The translations under genes and the position numbers were made by a program. From contig DLRK01000049.1 in the NCBI GenBank assembly GCA_002501065.1, positions 1-47,215 on the forward strand: DNA of 47,215 bases, written 5' to 3'. A model generated the notes under the pieces. It saw nothing but the letters and a program-made list of their open reading frames with translations, did not search any database and was not told the DNA's origin. Source of the DNA: Akkermansiaceae bacterium UBA7890. GTDB taxonomy: Bacteria; Verrucomicrobiota; Verrucomicrobiia; Verrucomicrobiales; Akkermansiaceae. Positions 1-8,561 of the stretch are shown here, one piece after another. Position 1 is the stretch's first letter. Each line of letters begins with the position of its first letter.

Positions 1-545
1 TGACCAGGCTCGGGGGTAATGACCAGGGCTTTCACCTCCGGAAGATCCCCGACCCGCTTTTCTTCCTCCTCGATGACCAGAGCGTCCTTGATTTCACCCG
101 CTCGCGTCAGCCGCCGTTTCTCGGTATCAAGGGCCTTCAGATACAGTTCCACGGTTGTCTTCAGTTTTTTACTGCGGGCAGAACGGATCTCCGTCAATCC
201 CCTCTCCCATTTCTCGCGAACCCGTTTGAAACGAAAGTCCGCATCGGCCGGAAGATCCTTGGACTCCTCCCCGTCTTCAATCATCTCGATCTCTGCCAGA
301 ACCTGGGTGGCGCCCTTGAGATTCTCGGCTCTCCCCAACTCCCCCTTGAGCTTCTTCAGCACTTCAAGGTAGTTGAGTCGCAGGTCCCGGGCGGCTTTCC
401 CATGTTCGTCCAGTTCGGCATTCATCCGCCTCTCAAACGAAGCCCGGTACTTTTCGACGGTCTCCGCAACATCCGCCAGCACCGGCGCGGTCATGCTGAA
501 AGCCAGGACAACAGCCAGAAGACGATCACGGAAAATTCTTTTCAT
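1..545 (-). CDS. Secreted coiled-coil protein, partial (3' end beyond left edge)
   Basis: The minus strand is open from an ATG at 545 to the window edge, giving about 181 residues without a stop. The product begins MKRIFRDRLLAVVLAFSM and has a classic signal peptide ending near APVLA-D. The rest is rich in Glu, Lys, Arg and Leu with heptad-like spacing, for example LEVLKKLKGELGRAENLKG and EEEEKRVGDLPEV, so a long helical or coiled-coil periplasmic protein is expected. I do not recognise a catalytic domain in the visible part; Verrucomicrobiota often have such N-termini in front of a C-terminal domain that would lie outside the window. It starts 65 bases after the DCC-family gene on the same strand and could be the tail of that operon or a separate unit. 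The reading frame is convincing; the function is unknown. Confidence 0.75.
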   Translation of the reverse strand, partial: MKRIFRDRLLAVVLAFSMTAPVLADVAETVEKYRASFERRMNAELDEHGKAARDLRLNYLEVLKKLKGELGRAENLKGATQVLAEIEMIEDGEESKDLPADADFRFKRVREKWERGLTEIRSARSKKLKTTVELYLKALDTEKRRLTRAGEIKDALVIEEEEKRVGDLPEVKALVITPEPG

Positions 546-610
546 ACTGGTGAGTGAAGGCCCTCTAGTTTCGTTGCGAACGATGCCCTCATCAAGCGGT
601 AATTGCCTCC

Positions 611-1009
611 TTAATCCGGATGGTCACAAACCCTCGTCCACTGTTCCCCGGTGGGGAGCAGACAGCTTTTCCTGTCCCGCAGCCAATACCGATTGCGGGC
701 CACCAGACCGTAGCACCAATCCCGCAGGACGCAAGGCACCCAAAGCCCAAGAGCGGCCAGAAGCCCATATCGAGGCAGCCGCGTCCCGACGCGCAACGCG
801 GCTGTGCTGCGCTTGAAGAGGTGTTCGTCCTCGAGCAGGCACATGGTGTCCAGGTCGGATTCGCCCACGTCGCGATCGCGTAACAGCCGGCGGCCTGCCT
901 TTGACTGGATCGAAGCAACGTGGAAGAGACCCTGGCGATCCCGCTTCAGGATGAACTGCATGGTGGCCGAGCAGAAGCTGCCCTCTCCCTCGGAGAGAAT
1001 CACCATCAT
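611..1009 (-). CDS. DCC-family (DUF393, YuxK-like) protein lacking the first motif cysteine
   Basis: The 132-residue product matches the DUF393/DCC family in order: an N-terminal strand, MQFILKRDRQGLFHVASIQS, then DTMCLLEDEHLFKRSTAALR, and the C-terminal LVARNRYWLRDRKSCLLPT. The family is named for a DGxCxxC motif near residue 10. Here the corresponding stretch is EGEGSFC, so Asp has become Glu, the first Cys has become Gly, and only the second Cys remains. A dithiol redox role is therefore doubtful. The start codon lies 12 bases after the stop of the aminotransferase gene, so the two are almost surely cotranscribed; a second ATG at 1006 is an alternative start. The link between this family and polysaccharide loci is not established. 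Confidence 0.72.
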   Translation of the reverse strand: MMVILSEGEGSFCSATMQFILKRDRQGLFHVASIQSKAGRRLLRDRDVGESDLDTMCLLEDEHLFKRSTAALRVGTRLPRYGLLAALGLWVPCVLRDWCYGLVARNRYWLRDRKSCLLPTGEQWTRVCDHPD

Positions 1010-1021
1010 GGATTTGCCGGT

Positions 1022-2209
1022 TCAATCCGCTCCCAGGAACTCTGCCAGGGTCGTTACCACATGATCCTGCATCTCCCGTGTAAGCTCGGGATAAATCGGC
1101 AGGCTCAGCGCTTCTGTTGCCAGCAGGTGAGCTCTTTCGTTCCCCGTCCGGCTCCTCTCCGGAAGATTGGCAAAGCACTCCTGCTGATCCATCGTAAGGG
1201 GATAATAGATCTCAGATCCTATCCCGTGGGTGCCCAGATGCTCCCTGAGGGCGTCGCGCCGGCCCTCCCCGCGCACCCGCAGGGTAAACTGATTCCAGAT
1301 ATGCTCGTTGTGCTCGCAGCAGGTGGGCAGGACAACCCGGGCCTCCCCCGGGGATTCTTCCCGGCCGTCGGCGCAGCAGCAGCGCGCCGGGGCCGCCACC
1401 ACCCCTTGGAGGGCGGACAACTTCCCGGTGTAGTAGGCGGCATTCTCCTGCCGGGCCCTGGTGTAATCGCCGTAACGGCGCAGCTTGACCCTGAGGAGGG
1501 CGGCCTGCAGCGGATCGAGGCGGAAATTCCCCCCCACTTCGCGGTGAAAGTATTTCGGCTTGGACCCATGCATGCGCAGGATGCGGGCCCGCTCCGCGAG
1601 ATCGTCATCGTTGCAGACCACCATCCCGCCGTCACCGAACCCGCCCAGGTTCTTGGAGGGGAAAAAGCTGTAGGTCCCGAAGTCCCCCATCGCGCCACAG
1701 CCGCGTCCCCTGTAGCGCGCCCCGATGGCCTGCGCTCCGTCCTCGATGACGTGGAGGTCGTGTTCCCGGGCGAGGGCCATGACGGCATCCATTTCCGCGG
1801 ATTGGCCGAAGAGGTGGACCGGAATGACGGCCCTGGTGCGCGGCGTCACCTTGCGGGCCGCATCGTCGAGGTCCAGGTTGAAGCACCCGGGACAGGCATC
1901 CACGAAGACCGGGGTTGCCCCCGTCCGGGAAATGCACCCGGCCGTCGCGAAGAAGGTGAAGGTGGGACAGAGCACTTCGTCACCCGGACCGATCCCAAGC
2001 GCCATGAGAGCCACCAGGATGGCGTCCGTCCCGGAGGTCACTCCGATCCCGTGCCGGGCCCCCACGAATTCGGCCACCTCTGCTTCCAGGGCTTCCACCT
2101 CGGGGCCCATGATGAAACGGCCCGAGTGGAGCACCCGGGTGAAGGCCGCGGTCAGTTCTTCTTCCAGGGGAAGATTCTGCGCGTTGACATCGAGGAGAGG
2201 GACTTTCAT
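1022..2209 (-). CDS. DegT/DnrJ/EryC1/StrS-family sugar aminotransferase (WbpE-like)
   Basis: A 395-residue PLP enzyme of the DegT/StrS family. The visible hallmarks are the SGTDAILVAL phosphate-binding loop near residue 60, VIEDGAQAIGA with the cofactor-contacting Asp, and FFPSKNLGGFGDGG with the Schiff-base Lys. In WbpE the reaction transfers an amino group from glutamate to C3 of a 3-keto-UDP-GlcNAcA. The WbpA-, WbpB- and WbpD-like genes upstream on the same strand make that reaction the best guess. An insertion before the conserved HIWNQFTLRV block contains five cysteines (RCCC and TCCE), which is unusual for the family. The ATG at 2209 opens directly on the typical MKVPLLDVN start. A 129-base gap separates it from the acetyltransferase gene. 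Confidence 0.9.
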   Translation of the reverse strand: MKVPLLDVNAQNLPLEEELTAAFTRVLHSGRFIMGPEVEALEAEVAEFVGARHGIGVTSGTDAILVALMALGIGPGDEVLCPTFTFFATAGCISRTGATPVFVDACPGCFNLDLDDAARKVTPRTRAVIPVHLFGQSAEMDAVMALAREHDLHVIEDGAQAIGARYRGRGCGAMGDFGTYSFFPSKNLGGFGDGGMVVCNDDDLAERARILRMHGSKPKYFHREVGGNFRLDPLQAALLRVKLRRYGDYTRARQENAAYYTGKLSALQGVVAAPARCCCADGREESPGEARVVLPTCCEHNEHIWNQFTLRVRGEGRRDALREHLGTHGIGSEIYYPLTMDQQECFANLPERSRTGNERAHLLATEALSLPIYPELTREMQDHVVTTLAEFLGAD

Positions 2210-2338
2210 GAATCGGTCAGTTTGAATAATTGGGGATTTGAGACTGATCCTGTGATTGAGTTGAAACTGGGCTGGTGAAATCTTCGCCGCAATTTGACGG
2301 TCATCCCGCGCATCCTCCCGCCGATCATCAGCGGGCTT

Positions 2339-2989
2339 TCAGCTCTCCTTGAACTCATCGTAATTCTTCTCCCCTTGAGCAAGCTCTGGGGGGAGAGATG
2401 CTTCTTCGTCCAGGTCCAGGCAGCGCAACACCCCGTCTGATTCCCGGTAGCGATAACCGCTCTCCGGGCAGACCATCACGCCCTCCGCGTCCGGCCTGGC
2501 AAGACGATGACCATGTCGCGACATCCAACCCTGCACCCGTCCCGGCACACCCATCACGAATCCGTAATCCGGAATATCACGGGAGACCACCGCTCCAGCT
2601 GCGACGAAGGCGTAGCGCCCGATCGTGATGCCGCAGACGATGGTGGCATTTGCTCCCACCGTCGCCCCGCGCTTGAGAACAGTCTCTTCGTAAAGCCCCT
2701 TCCGCTTCACCTGCGAACGCGGATTGGTGACATTGGTGAGGACGCACGAAGGCCCGAGGAAAACGTCGTCTTCCACCACCGTGCCCGTGTAAATCGAGAC
2801 GTTGTTCTGGACCTTCACGTTGGAACCGATGATTACCCCGTCCGCGACCATCGTGTTCTGACCGAAGGAACAGTGCTCGCCGATGCGGGCTCCCGCGCAA
2901 ATGTGTGCGAAGTGCCAGATGCGGCTCCCTGCCCCGATCATGGCGCCTTCGTCGATGACCGCGGTCGGATGTGCCGAGTACTCACTCAT
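2339..2989 (-). CDS. Left-handed beta-helix N-acetyltransferase (WbpD-like)
   Basis: The product is dominated by hexapeptide repeats (for example AVIDEGAMIGAGSRIWHFAHI and ATIVCGITIGRYAFVAAGAVV), which build a left-handed parallel beta-helix. The WbpD-specific features HICAGARIGEHCSFGQNT and GVPGRVQGWMSRHG are present. WbpD acetylates the 3-amino group of UDP-GlcNAc3NA using acetyl-CoA. About 30 extra C-terminal residues with CPESGYRYRE resemble a small Cys-containing tail seen in several homologs. I chose ATG 2989; a TTG at 2998 would overlap the upstream stop codon. The upstream WbpB-like gene ends at 2995, so the two are packed tightly and probably translationally coupled. Confidence 0.9.
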   Translation of the reverse strand: MSEYSAHPTAVIDEGAMIGAGSRIWHFAHICAGARIGEHCSFGQNTMVADGVIIGSNVKVQNNVSIYTGTVVEDDVFLGPSCVLTNVTNPRSQVKRKGLYEETVLKRGATVGANATIVCGITIGRYAFVAAGAVVSRDIPDYGFVMGVPGRVQGWMSRHGHRLARPDAEGVMVCPESGYRYRESDGVLRCLDLDEEASLPPELAQGEKNYDEFKES

Positions 2990-2994
2990 TCCCT

Positions 2995-3924
2995 TCAATG
3001 CATCAGGATGCGTTCCAGCACCGTTACCACCGCCAGGCCGTTTCGTCCGTCCGAGATCGGCGCCTTCCGGGTCCTGATGCAGTCAATGAAATGTTCAAGT
3101 TCGATCCGCAGGGGCGCTTCACTACCCTCAAAGACCAGCTCACTTCCCTCGTCAACGCTTTCGAGGTCGGCATTGATCCGCTTGCGGTGCAGGGTGACGG
3201 TGGCCGCGTTTTCATCGTAGACCAGCATTCCCTTCTCGCCGATGATGGTGAGTTGCCGGCGGTTGGTTGGCCAGAGCCAGGAGTTGTGCAGGTGAGCCTT
3301 GATCCCATCGAGGAATTCCAGATGCACGTAGACATCATCCTCCACCTTCTCCTGGAGTCCGCAATGGCCCGAGGCGAAGACGTGGCGCGGTTGACTGCCG
3401 ACCAGGTAGAGGAGCACCGCGATATCATGCACCCCGAGGCTCCAGGTGACATTCTCAATGTAGCGGGCCCTCCCCAGCTTCTTTCGCTCCTGGTGGAGAT
3501 GGTAGATCTTCCCCAGCTTCCCCTCGTCAAGGAACCGCTTGATGAACTGAATCGGCGGCTGATAGAGCAGGAGATGACCCACCATCAGGATGCGCTCGTG
3601 TGTCTCCGCCAGATTCACCAACTCCTCGGCTTCGCCCGCGGTGAGCGTCATCGGCTTCTCGACGAAGACGTCCTTCCCCGCCCGCAGGCTGGCGGCTGCC
3701 AGTTCGAAGTGGGTCGGCACCGGCGTCGCGATCGCGACCGCATTGCAGTCTCCTGCGATGAGGTCGCGGCCGCTTGAAGATATTTCCACGGAGGGAGCGA
3801 TGTCCCGGACCGCCTGCCGGTTGGCTTCAACTGGATCTGCAACCTCGCTCAGGACCCCCAGCTCCAGAAAATTTCTCACCAGGTTTTTCCCCCAGCTTCC
3901 GGCTCCAATGACTCCTACTTTCAT
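2995..3924 (-). CDS. Gfo/Idh/MocA-family UDP-sugar oxidase (WbpB-like)
   Basis: A 309-residue cytoplasmic NAD(P)-dependent oxidoreductase. It opens with the Rossmann motif VGVIGAGSWGKN, carries AVAIATPVPTH and the catalytic-lysine motif VEKPMT near residue 92, and has the C-terminal sheet domain of the family. In the Pseudomonas-type pathway WbpB oxidises C3 of UDP-GlcNAcA while recycling its NADH with 2-oxoglutarate and handing the keto-sugar to WbpE. The neighbours (WbpA-, WbpD-, WbpE-like) support this. Substrate assignment is by context, because the MocA family is functionally broad. The gene lies 26 bases after the isomerase gene. Confidence 0.87.
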   Translation of the reverse strand: MKVGVIGAGSWGKNLVRNFLELGVLSEVADPVEANRQAVRDIAPSVEISSSGRDLIAGDCNAVAIATPVPTHFELAAASLRAGKDVFVEKPMTLTAGEAEELVNLAETHERILMVGHLLLYQPPIQFIKRFLDEGKLGKIYHLHQERKKLGRARYIENVTWSLGVHDIAVLLYLVGSQPRHVFASGHCGLQEKVEDDVYVHLEFLDGIKAHLHNSWLWPTNRRQLTIIGEKGMLVYDENAATVTLHRKRINADLESVDEGSELVFEGSEAPLRIELEHFIDCIRTRKAPISDGRNGLAVVTVLERILMH

Positions 3925-3950
3925 GGTTCTTTTCCTGCCTGGCAGCGCCC

Positions 3951-4901
3951 TCAGCTTCCCAGCACGTCATGCATGCGCACCACGCCCTGCAGTCGCCCTT
4001 CTTCATCGGTCACGGGAACCGCATACACCTTGCGCTGGGGATTTTCCATGACATCGAGCACGTCGGCCAACCGCTCCTCCGCCCTGATCGTCACCGGGGT
4101 GGTGGTCATCATGGCATCAGCCCGGGTTTCATAGCGCTTCCCCATGACCGCCCGTCGCACATCCCCGTCCGTGATGACACCCAGGATTCTGTCTTCGGCG
4201 TCCAGAACACACACCAGGCCCAGGGGAAACCTGGTGAGGGCCGTCACGATCTCATCCAGACTCGCACTTTCCCCAAGAACTGCCACGTCGGGTCGGGGTT
4301 GCATGACGTCCCCGGCGCTCAACAGGAGGCGGCGGCCGAGGACCCCCCCGGGATGGAGAACCGCGAATTCCTCCTCTCCGAAACCGCGCTCCGCCTGCAG
4401 GGTGGCGGCCAGAGTGTCCCCCGCCACCAGCGCGAGGGCGGTGCTGCACATGGGCGCCAGGTTGAGGGAATCCCCCTCTTCCCCGATCTCGATCGGAATG
4501 ACAAGATCCAGATGGCGAGCCAGGGAACTGTCGGGCTTGCCCAGCAGGCCAATGGTCTGCACTCCGATGGCCCGCAGGCTGGGCATCATGCGCAGGAGTT
4601 CCTCCGTCTCCCCGCTGTTTGAAACAAGAAGCACCACATCGCCCCCGCACACCACGCCCATGTCCCCGTGCAGGGCCTCGGCTGCATTGAGGAACACCGC
4701 GGGGGTCCCGGTGGAGGCGAGGGTTGCCGCGGTCTTGTGTCCGATGATGCCCGATTTGCCCACCCCGGTGACGACAACCTTGCCCTCGCTTTGGAGGATG
4801 AGGTCGGCTGCCTGGCGCACCCTTTCCCCGGCGGCGCCCCGGAAGCGCTCGAGGGCATCGGCCACCGCATTGATCAGCTTGTGAAACGGCTCGTTCTTCA
4901 T
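3951..4901 (-). CDS. kdsD: Arabinose-5-phosphate isomerase, KdsD/KpsF/GutQ family
   Basis: The 316-residue protein has an N-terminal SIS sugar-isomerase domain (GVGKSGIIGHKTAATLAS, EALHGDMG, LLVSNSGETEELL) and a C-terminal pair of CBS domains (DVMQPRPDVAVL and TRADAMMTTTPVTIRAEE). This is the full KdsD/KpsF layout at normal length. The family interconverts D-ribulose-5-phosphate and D-arabinose-5-phosphate, the first step towards Kdo. Within a capsule-type locus it may supply Kdo for a surface polymer or its lipid anchor; this is inference, since no other Kdo gene is in the window. It lies between the WbpA- and WbpB-like genes, inserted into what is otherwise a contiguous UDP-sugar pathway. 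Confidence 0.9.
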   Translation of the reverse strand: MKNEPFHKLINAVADALERFRGAAGERVRQAADLILQSEGKVVVTGVGKSGIIGHKTAATLASTGTPAVFLNAAEALHGDMGVVCGGDVVLLVSNSGETEELLRMMPSLRAIGVQTIGLLGKPDSSLARHLDLVIPIEIGEEGDSLNLAPMCSTALALVAGDTLAATLQAERGFGEEEFAVLHPGGVLGRRLLLSAGDVMQPRPDVAVLGESASLDEIVTALTRFPLGLVCVLDAEDRILGVITDGDVRRAVMGKRYETRADAMMTTTPVTIRAEERLADVLDVMENPQRKVYAVPVTDEEGRLQGVVRMHDVLGS

Positions 4902-4942
4902 GGGATCACTCTGCTTTTCAGGTCTTCCTTCCTGCCCCCTGC

Positions 4943-6277
4943 CTAGGCCTTCACCACCTGACCCTCGCGTGGCGTCAGGCCGGCCCGGGCAATGGCGTTG
5001 CGGGTGTCGATCACGAGGTCGGCAGATTCAAGGAGTCCCGCCAGGTCAAAGACCCGGTGATTGGTGGCAAGCAGGACGCAGTCGAAGCCCGCGATGTTTT
5101 CCGGCGTCCACTCCACCGACCTGGCACCCGTCCAGCGTGCATGCTCACGAGTCGGGCCGATTTCCGGGATGTGCGGGTCGTAGTAGTCAACCTCCGCCCC
5201 CAGACCGGCCAATTCGTCCATCAGGGTGAAGGTCGGCGATTCCCGCATGTCGTCAACGTTCTCCTTGTATGCCAGGCCCATGAGGAGAATCCGGCTCCCC
5301 TTCACCGACTTGGAACGCTGGTTGAGGGCCTCCATCGTGCGCTGCACCACCCAGTGCGGCATACTGCGATTAATCTCTCCCGCCAGTTCGATGAAGCGGG
5401 TGTGCACGCCATACTCCCGCGCCTTCCAGGTCAGGTAATAGGGATCGATGGGGATGCAGTGCCCGCCCAGGCCTGGTCCGGGGTAGAACGGCTTGAACCC
5501 GAAAGGCTTGGTTGCAGCCGCCTCAATCACTTCCCAGATGTCAATGCCCATCCGCTCGGCGGCCACTTTCAATTCGTTCACCAGCCCGATGTTCACCGCC
5601 CGGTAAATGTTCTCCAGCAGCTTGGTGAACTCGGCCACCTGGGTGGAACGCACCGGGACCACCTCCGAAACCACGGCCTGATAGAGGGCCTGCCCCACCC
5701 GGGCACAGTCCCCGGTGGTCCCCCCGACCACCTTGGGAATGCTGGTGGCCGAGAAGTCGGGATTGCCGGGATCCTCCCGCTCCGGGGAGTAGACCAGGAA
5801 GATGTCCGTGCCAACTGCCAGCCCCCGGTCCTCGATGAGGGGGCGCAGTTCCTCGTCCGTGGTCCCGGGGTAGGTTGTGCTTTCCAGGCTCACCACCTGC
5901 CCGGGTCGCAAATGCGGCACGAGACTCTCCATGGTGCTGAGGACAAAGCTGAGGTCGGGCTCAAAATGTTCATCAAGGGGCGTGGGCACGCACATGATGA
6001 GGGCGTCCGGGCGACTGGCCTCCGAAAAATCCGTGGTGACTTCCAGTTTCCCGCTCTCGACGGCCTCCGCAATGGACCCGCCCGGAATGTGCTCGATGTA
6101 ACTCTCCCCCGCCCTGATGGCCTCAATTTTCTTCCGGTCGATGTCGATTCCCATCACCCGGAAGCCCCGGCCCACAAAGCCGAGAATCAGGGGGAGCCCG
6201 ACGTAACCCAGGCCCACCACCCCGATCACGGCGGAACCATTCTCTATCTTCTCCAGGGTCTGGTCTGCCAGTTTCAT
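4943..6277 (-). CDS. UDP-N-acetylglucosamine-type 6-dehydrogenase (WbpA/WecC-like nucleotide sugar dehydrogenase)
   Basis: The 444-residue protein has all marks of UDP-sugar dehydrogenases: N-terminal Rossmann motif GVVGLGYVGLPL, the VPTPLDEH loop, SPEREDPGNPDF, the catalytic-cysteine motif GGHCIPIDPYYL near residue 268, and the C-terminal GLAYKENVDDMRESP domain. The SPEREDPGN signature and length favour the UDP-GlcNAc branch (WbpA) over UDP-glucose dehydrogenase. The reaction is a four-electron NAD-dependent oxidation of C6. It begins 11 bases after the cysN stop with an AAGAAG ribosome-binding sequence, so sulfate activation and UDP-sugar synthesis genes share a transcript. It is probably the entry enzyme for the WbpB/E/D steps downstream. 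Confidence 0.92.
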   Translation of the reverse strand: MKLADQTLEKIENGSAVIGVVGLGYVGLPLILGFVGRGFRVMGIDIDRKKIEAIRAGESYIEHIPGGSIAEAVESGKLEVTTDFSEASRPDALIMCVPTPLDEHFEPDLSFVLSTMESLVPHLRPGQVVSLESTTYPGTTDEELRPLIEDRGLAVGTDIFLVYSPEREDPGNPDFSATSIPKVVGGTTGDCARVGQALYQAVVSEVVPVRSTQVAEFTKLLENIYRAVNIGLVNELKVAAERMGIDIWEVIEAAATKPFGFKPFYPGPGLGGHCIPIDPYYLTWKAREYGVHTRFIELAGEINRSMPHWVVQRTMEALNQRSKSVKGSRILLMGLAYKENVDDMRESPTFTLMDELAGLGAEVDYYDPHIPEIGPTREHARWTGARSVEWTPENIAGFDCVLLATNHRVFDLAGLLESADLVIDTRNAIARAGLTPREGQVVKA

Positions 6278-6288
6278 ATCTTCTTTGA

Positions 6289-7533
6289 CTACAGGATCAT
6301 CCCGGCTCCCACCGTCTCGTTGGTGCCGGGATCAATCAGGATGAATGATCCGGTCTGCCGGTTGCGACGATAGGCATCATGCAGGAGAGGGACCGCCGTG
6401 CGCAGCCTGATGCGCCCGATCTCGTTCAATTGGAACGATTCCACCTCCTCGATCTTATGGAGCGTGTCGATATCGACCTTATAACGGATCTCCTCCACCA
6501 CCGCCTTGGTCTCCCGGGTGGTGTGGCGCAGGATATATTTGCCCCGGGGACGCATCGGCGTCTGCGAAAACCAGCAGATCATGGCATCGATATCCTGATC
6601 GATCCTGGGCTGGTTGTTGGGCTTGGCGATCATGTCCCCCCGGGAGAGATCGATTTCATCCTCCAGAGTGAGGCAGACCGACTGGGGTGAATAGGCCTCG
6701 CTCTTCTCCCCGTCCGCGGCATGAATTCCCTTCACCCGGGTGGTGAAGCCCGAGGGCAGGACCGCCACCTCATCCCCCGGCTTGAAGACGCCCCCGGCGA
6801 CCCGTCCCGCATACCCCCGGAAGTCGTGCCACTGGTCGCTCTGCGGCCGGACCACCCACTGGACCGGAAAGCGCGCATCCACATGGTTCTCCTCTCCGCC
6901 GATGTAGACGTTTTCGAGATGGTAGAGCAGGGACGGTCCCTCATACCAGGGCGTCCTCTCCGAACGTTCCACCACGTTCTCCCCTTCCAGGGCTGAGATC
7001 GGGATGGACTGGATCCCGACGATGCCATCAAGGCGGGAGGCAAAGGATTCATAGTCCCGCACGATGTTCTCGTAGACCTCCTGCGAGTAGTCCACCAGGT
7101 CCATCTTGTTGACCGCCACCACCAGGTGCTGGATCCGCAACAGGTTGGCGATGAAGGAATGCCGCTTGGTCTGCTCGATCACGCCCTTGCGCGCATCGAT
7201 CAGGATGATGGCCAGGTTGGCGGTGGAAGCACCGGTCACCATGTTGCGGGTGTACTGGATATGCCCCGGGGTATCCGCAATGATGAACTTGCGTTTCGGG
7301 GTCGCGAAATAGCGGTAGGCCACGTCAATCGTAATCCCCTGCTCACGCTCCGCCCGCAACCCGTCGGTCAGCAAAGCCAGATTGACGTGCTCGTCGCCCC
7401 GCTTCCGCGAGCTTTCCTCGATCGCCTCCAACTGATCCTCGAAAATCGACTTTGAGTCGTAGAGAAGCCGTCCAATCAGGGTCGATTTTCCATCGTCAAC
7501 CGAGCCAGCGGTGGTGAATCTGAGCAGGTCCAT
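6289..7533 (-). CDS. cysN: Sulfate adenylyltransferase subunit 1 (GTPase), CysN
   Basis: The product is an EF-Tu-like GTPase with P-loop GSVDDGKST near residue 10, the switch motif DTPGH, the guanine motif NKMD, and beta-barrel domains 2 and 3. With CysD it makes adenylylsulfate from ATP and sulfate, using GTP hydrolysis. There is no fused APS kinase domain; cysC is separate upstream. I set the start at ATG 7533 because homologs commonly begin MDLLRFTTAGSVDDGKS. ATG 7584 or TTG 7590 would add 17-19 residues of low-complexity leader and have no better ribosome-binding site. The gene follows cysD on the same strand. Confidence 0.93.
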   Translation of the reverse strand: MDLLRFTTAGSVDDGKSTLIGRLLYDSKSIFEDQLEAIEESSRKRGDEHVNLALLTDGLRAEREQGITIDVAYRYFATPKRKFIIADTPGHIQYTRNMVTGASTANLAIILIDARKGVIEQTKRHSFIANLLRIQHLVVAVNKMDLVDYSQEVYENIVRDYESFASRLDGIVGIQSIPISALEGENVVERSERTPWYEGPSLLYHLENVYIGGEENHVDARFPVQWVVRPQSDQWHDFRGYAGRVAGGVFKPGDEVAVLPSGFTTRVKGIHAADGEKSEAYSPQSVCLTLEDEIDLSRGDMIAKPNNQPRIDQDIDAMICWFSQTPMRPRGKYILRHTTRETKAVVEEIRYKVDIDTLHKIEEVESFQLNEIGRIRLRTAVPLLHDAYRRNRQTGSFILIDPGTNETVGAGMIL

Positions 7534-7625
7534 TCCGTAAGTGTTGAGTTGCGGGCCTTCCTTCCGCCTCCCGGCTGCAGCCATGTCCAAGCCATGAACT
7601 GCGGGCGGCGGTTGAAATCGCCCTC

Positions 7626-8531
7626 TTAAAAGTATCCTTCCTTCTTCCTGTCCTCCATCGCCGTTTCCGAGCGCTTGTCGTCAGCCCGGTTGCCGCGCTC
7701 GGTCTGCCGGGCCGCCGCAACCTCCTCGATGATCCGGTCCATGGTGTCGGCGCCCGATTCCACCGCGCCGGTGATGGTGGCATCCCCCATCGTCCGGAAG
7801 CGGATCACCTTCTTCTCAACGGTCTCACCCTCGCGCGGCTGCACGAACTCCGACACCGCCAGAATGGTGCCGTTCCGGGTGATCGTCTCGCGTTCGTGGG
7901 CATAGTAGAGGCTGGGCAGCTCGATGCCCTCCTGCTTCATGTACATCCAGACGTCCATCTCCGTGAAGTTGGAGAGGGGAAAGATGCGGAAATGCTCGCC
8001 CTCATGCTTTCTCCCGTTGAAGACATTCCAGAGTTCAGGTCTTTGATTCTTGGGATCCCACTGCCCGAAATCATCCCGGTGCGAAAAGAAGCGCTCCTTG
8101 GCCCGGGCCTTCTCCTCGTCACGCCGGCCACCCCCCAGCGCGGCATCGAAGCCGTGCTCCTCGATGGTGTCCAGCAGGGTGGTGATCTGCAGGCTGTTGC
8201 GCGAGGCATTGCTTCCCTTCTCCTCCTGCACGCGCCCTTCATCGATGGATTTCTGGACCGAACCGACAACCAGACGCGCCCCCAGCTTTTCGGCAAAGGC
8301 ATCGCGGTAGTCGATGGTTTCCCTGAAGTTGTGGCCGGTGTCAATGTGCACCAGCGGAAAGGGAAGGCGGGCAGGCCAGAAGGCCTTGCGGGCCAGGTGA
8401 GCCATCACGATGGAATCCTTCCCGCCCGAGAAGAGCAGGGCCGGATTCTCGAATTGGGCCGCCGTTTCCCGCAGCAGAAAGATGGCTTCGGCTTCGAGTT
8501 GCTCGAGGTGACTGAGGTGGTAATCAGGCAT
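7626..8531 (-). CDS. cysD: Sulfate adenylyltransferase subunit 2, CysD
   Basis: The 301-residue protein is a PP-loop ATP pyrophosphatase with SGGKDSIVMAHLA near residue 35, LVHIDTGHNF, the GGGRRDEEKARAKER block and the FPLSNFTEMDVWMYM motif typical of CysD. It is the catalytic subunit that joins ATP and sulfate to adenylylsulfate, activated by CysN. The length agrees with Escherichia coli CysD (302). It lies 30 bases after cysC. No PAPS reductase or sulfite reductase gene is visible, so the activated sulfate may serve sulfation rather than cysteine synthesis; this is inference from context. Confidence 0.95.
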   Translation of the reverse strand: MPDYHLSHLEQLEAEAIFLLRETAAQFENPALLFSGGKDSIVMAHLARKAFWPARLPFPLVHIDTGHNFRETIDYRDAFAEKLGARLVVGSVQKSIDEGRVQEEKGSNASRNSLQITTLLDTIEEHGFDAALGGGRRDEEKARAKERFFSHRDDFGQWDPKNQRPELWNVFNGRKHEGEHFRIFPLSNFTEMDVWMYMKQEGIELPSLYYAHERETITRNGTILAVSEFVQPREGETVEKKVIRFRTMGDATITGAVESGADTMDRIIEEVAAARQTERGNRADDKRSETAMEDRKKEGYF

Positions 8532-8561
8532 GTCGCTCTTTGGTGAAAGGGATCGGACCGT

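Noticed and set aside
920..2278. 452-codon plus-strand reading frame opposite the sugar aminotransferase
   Set aside because: It is antisense to a gene with intact PLP motifs; its His/Gly/Pro-rich composition is what GC-rich antisense frames give.
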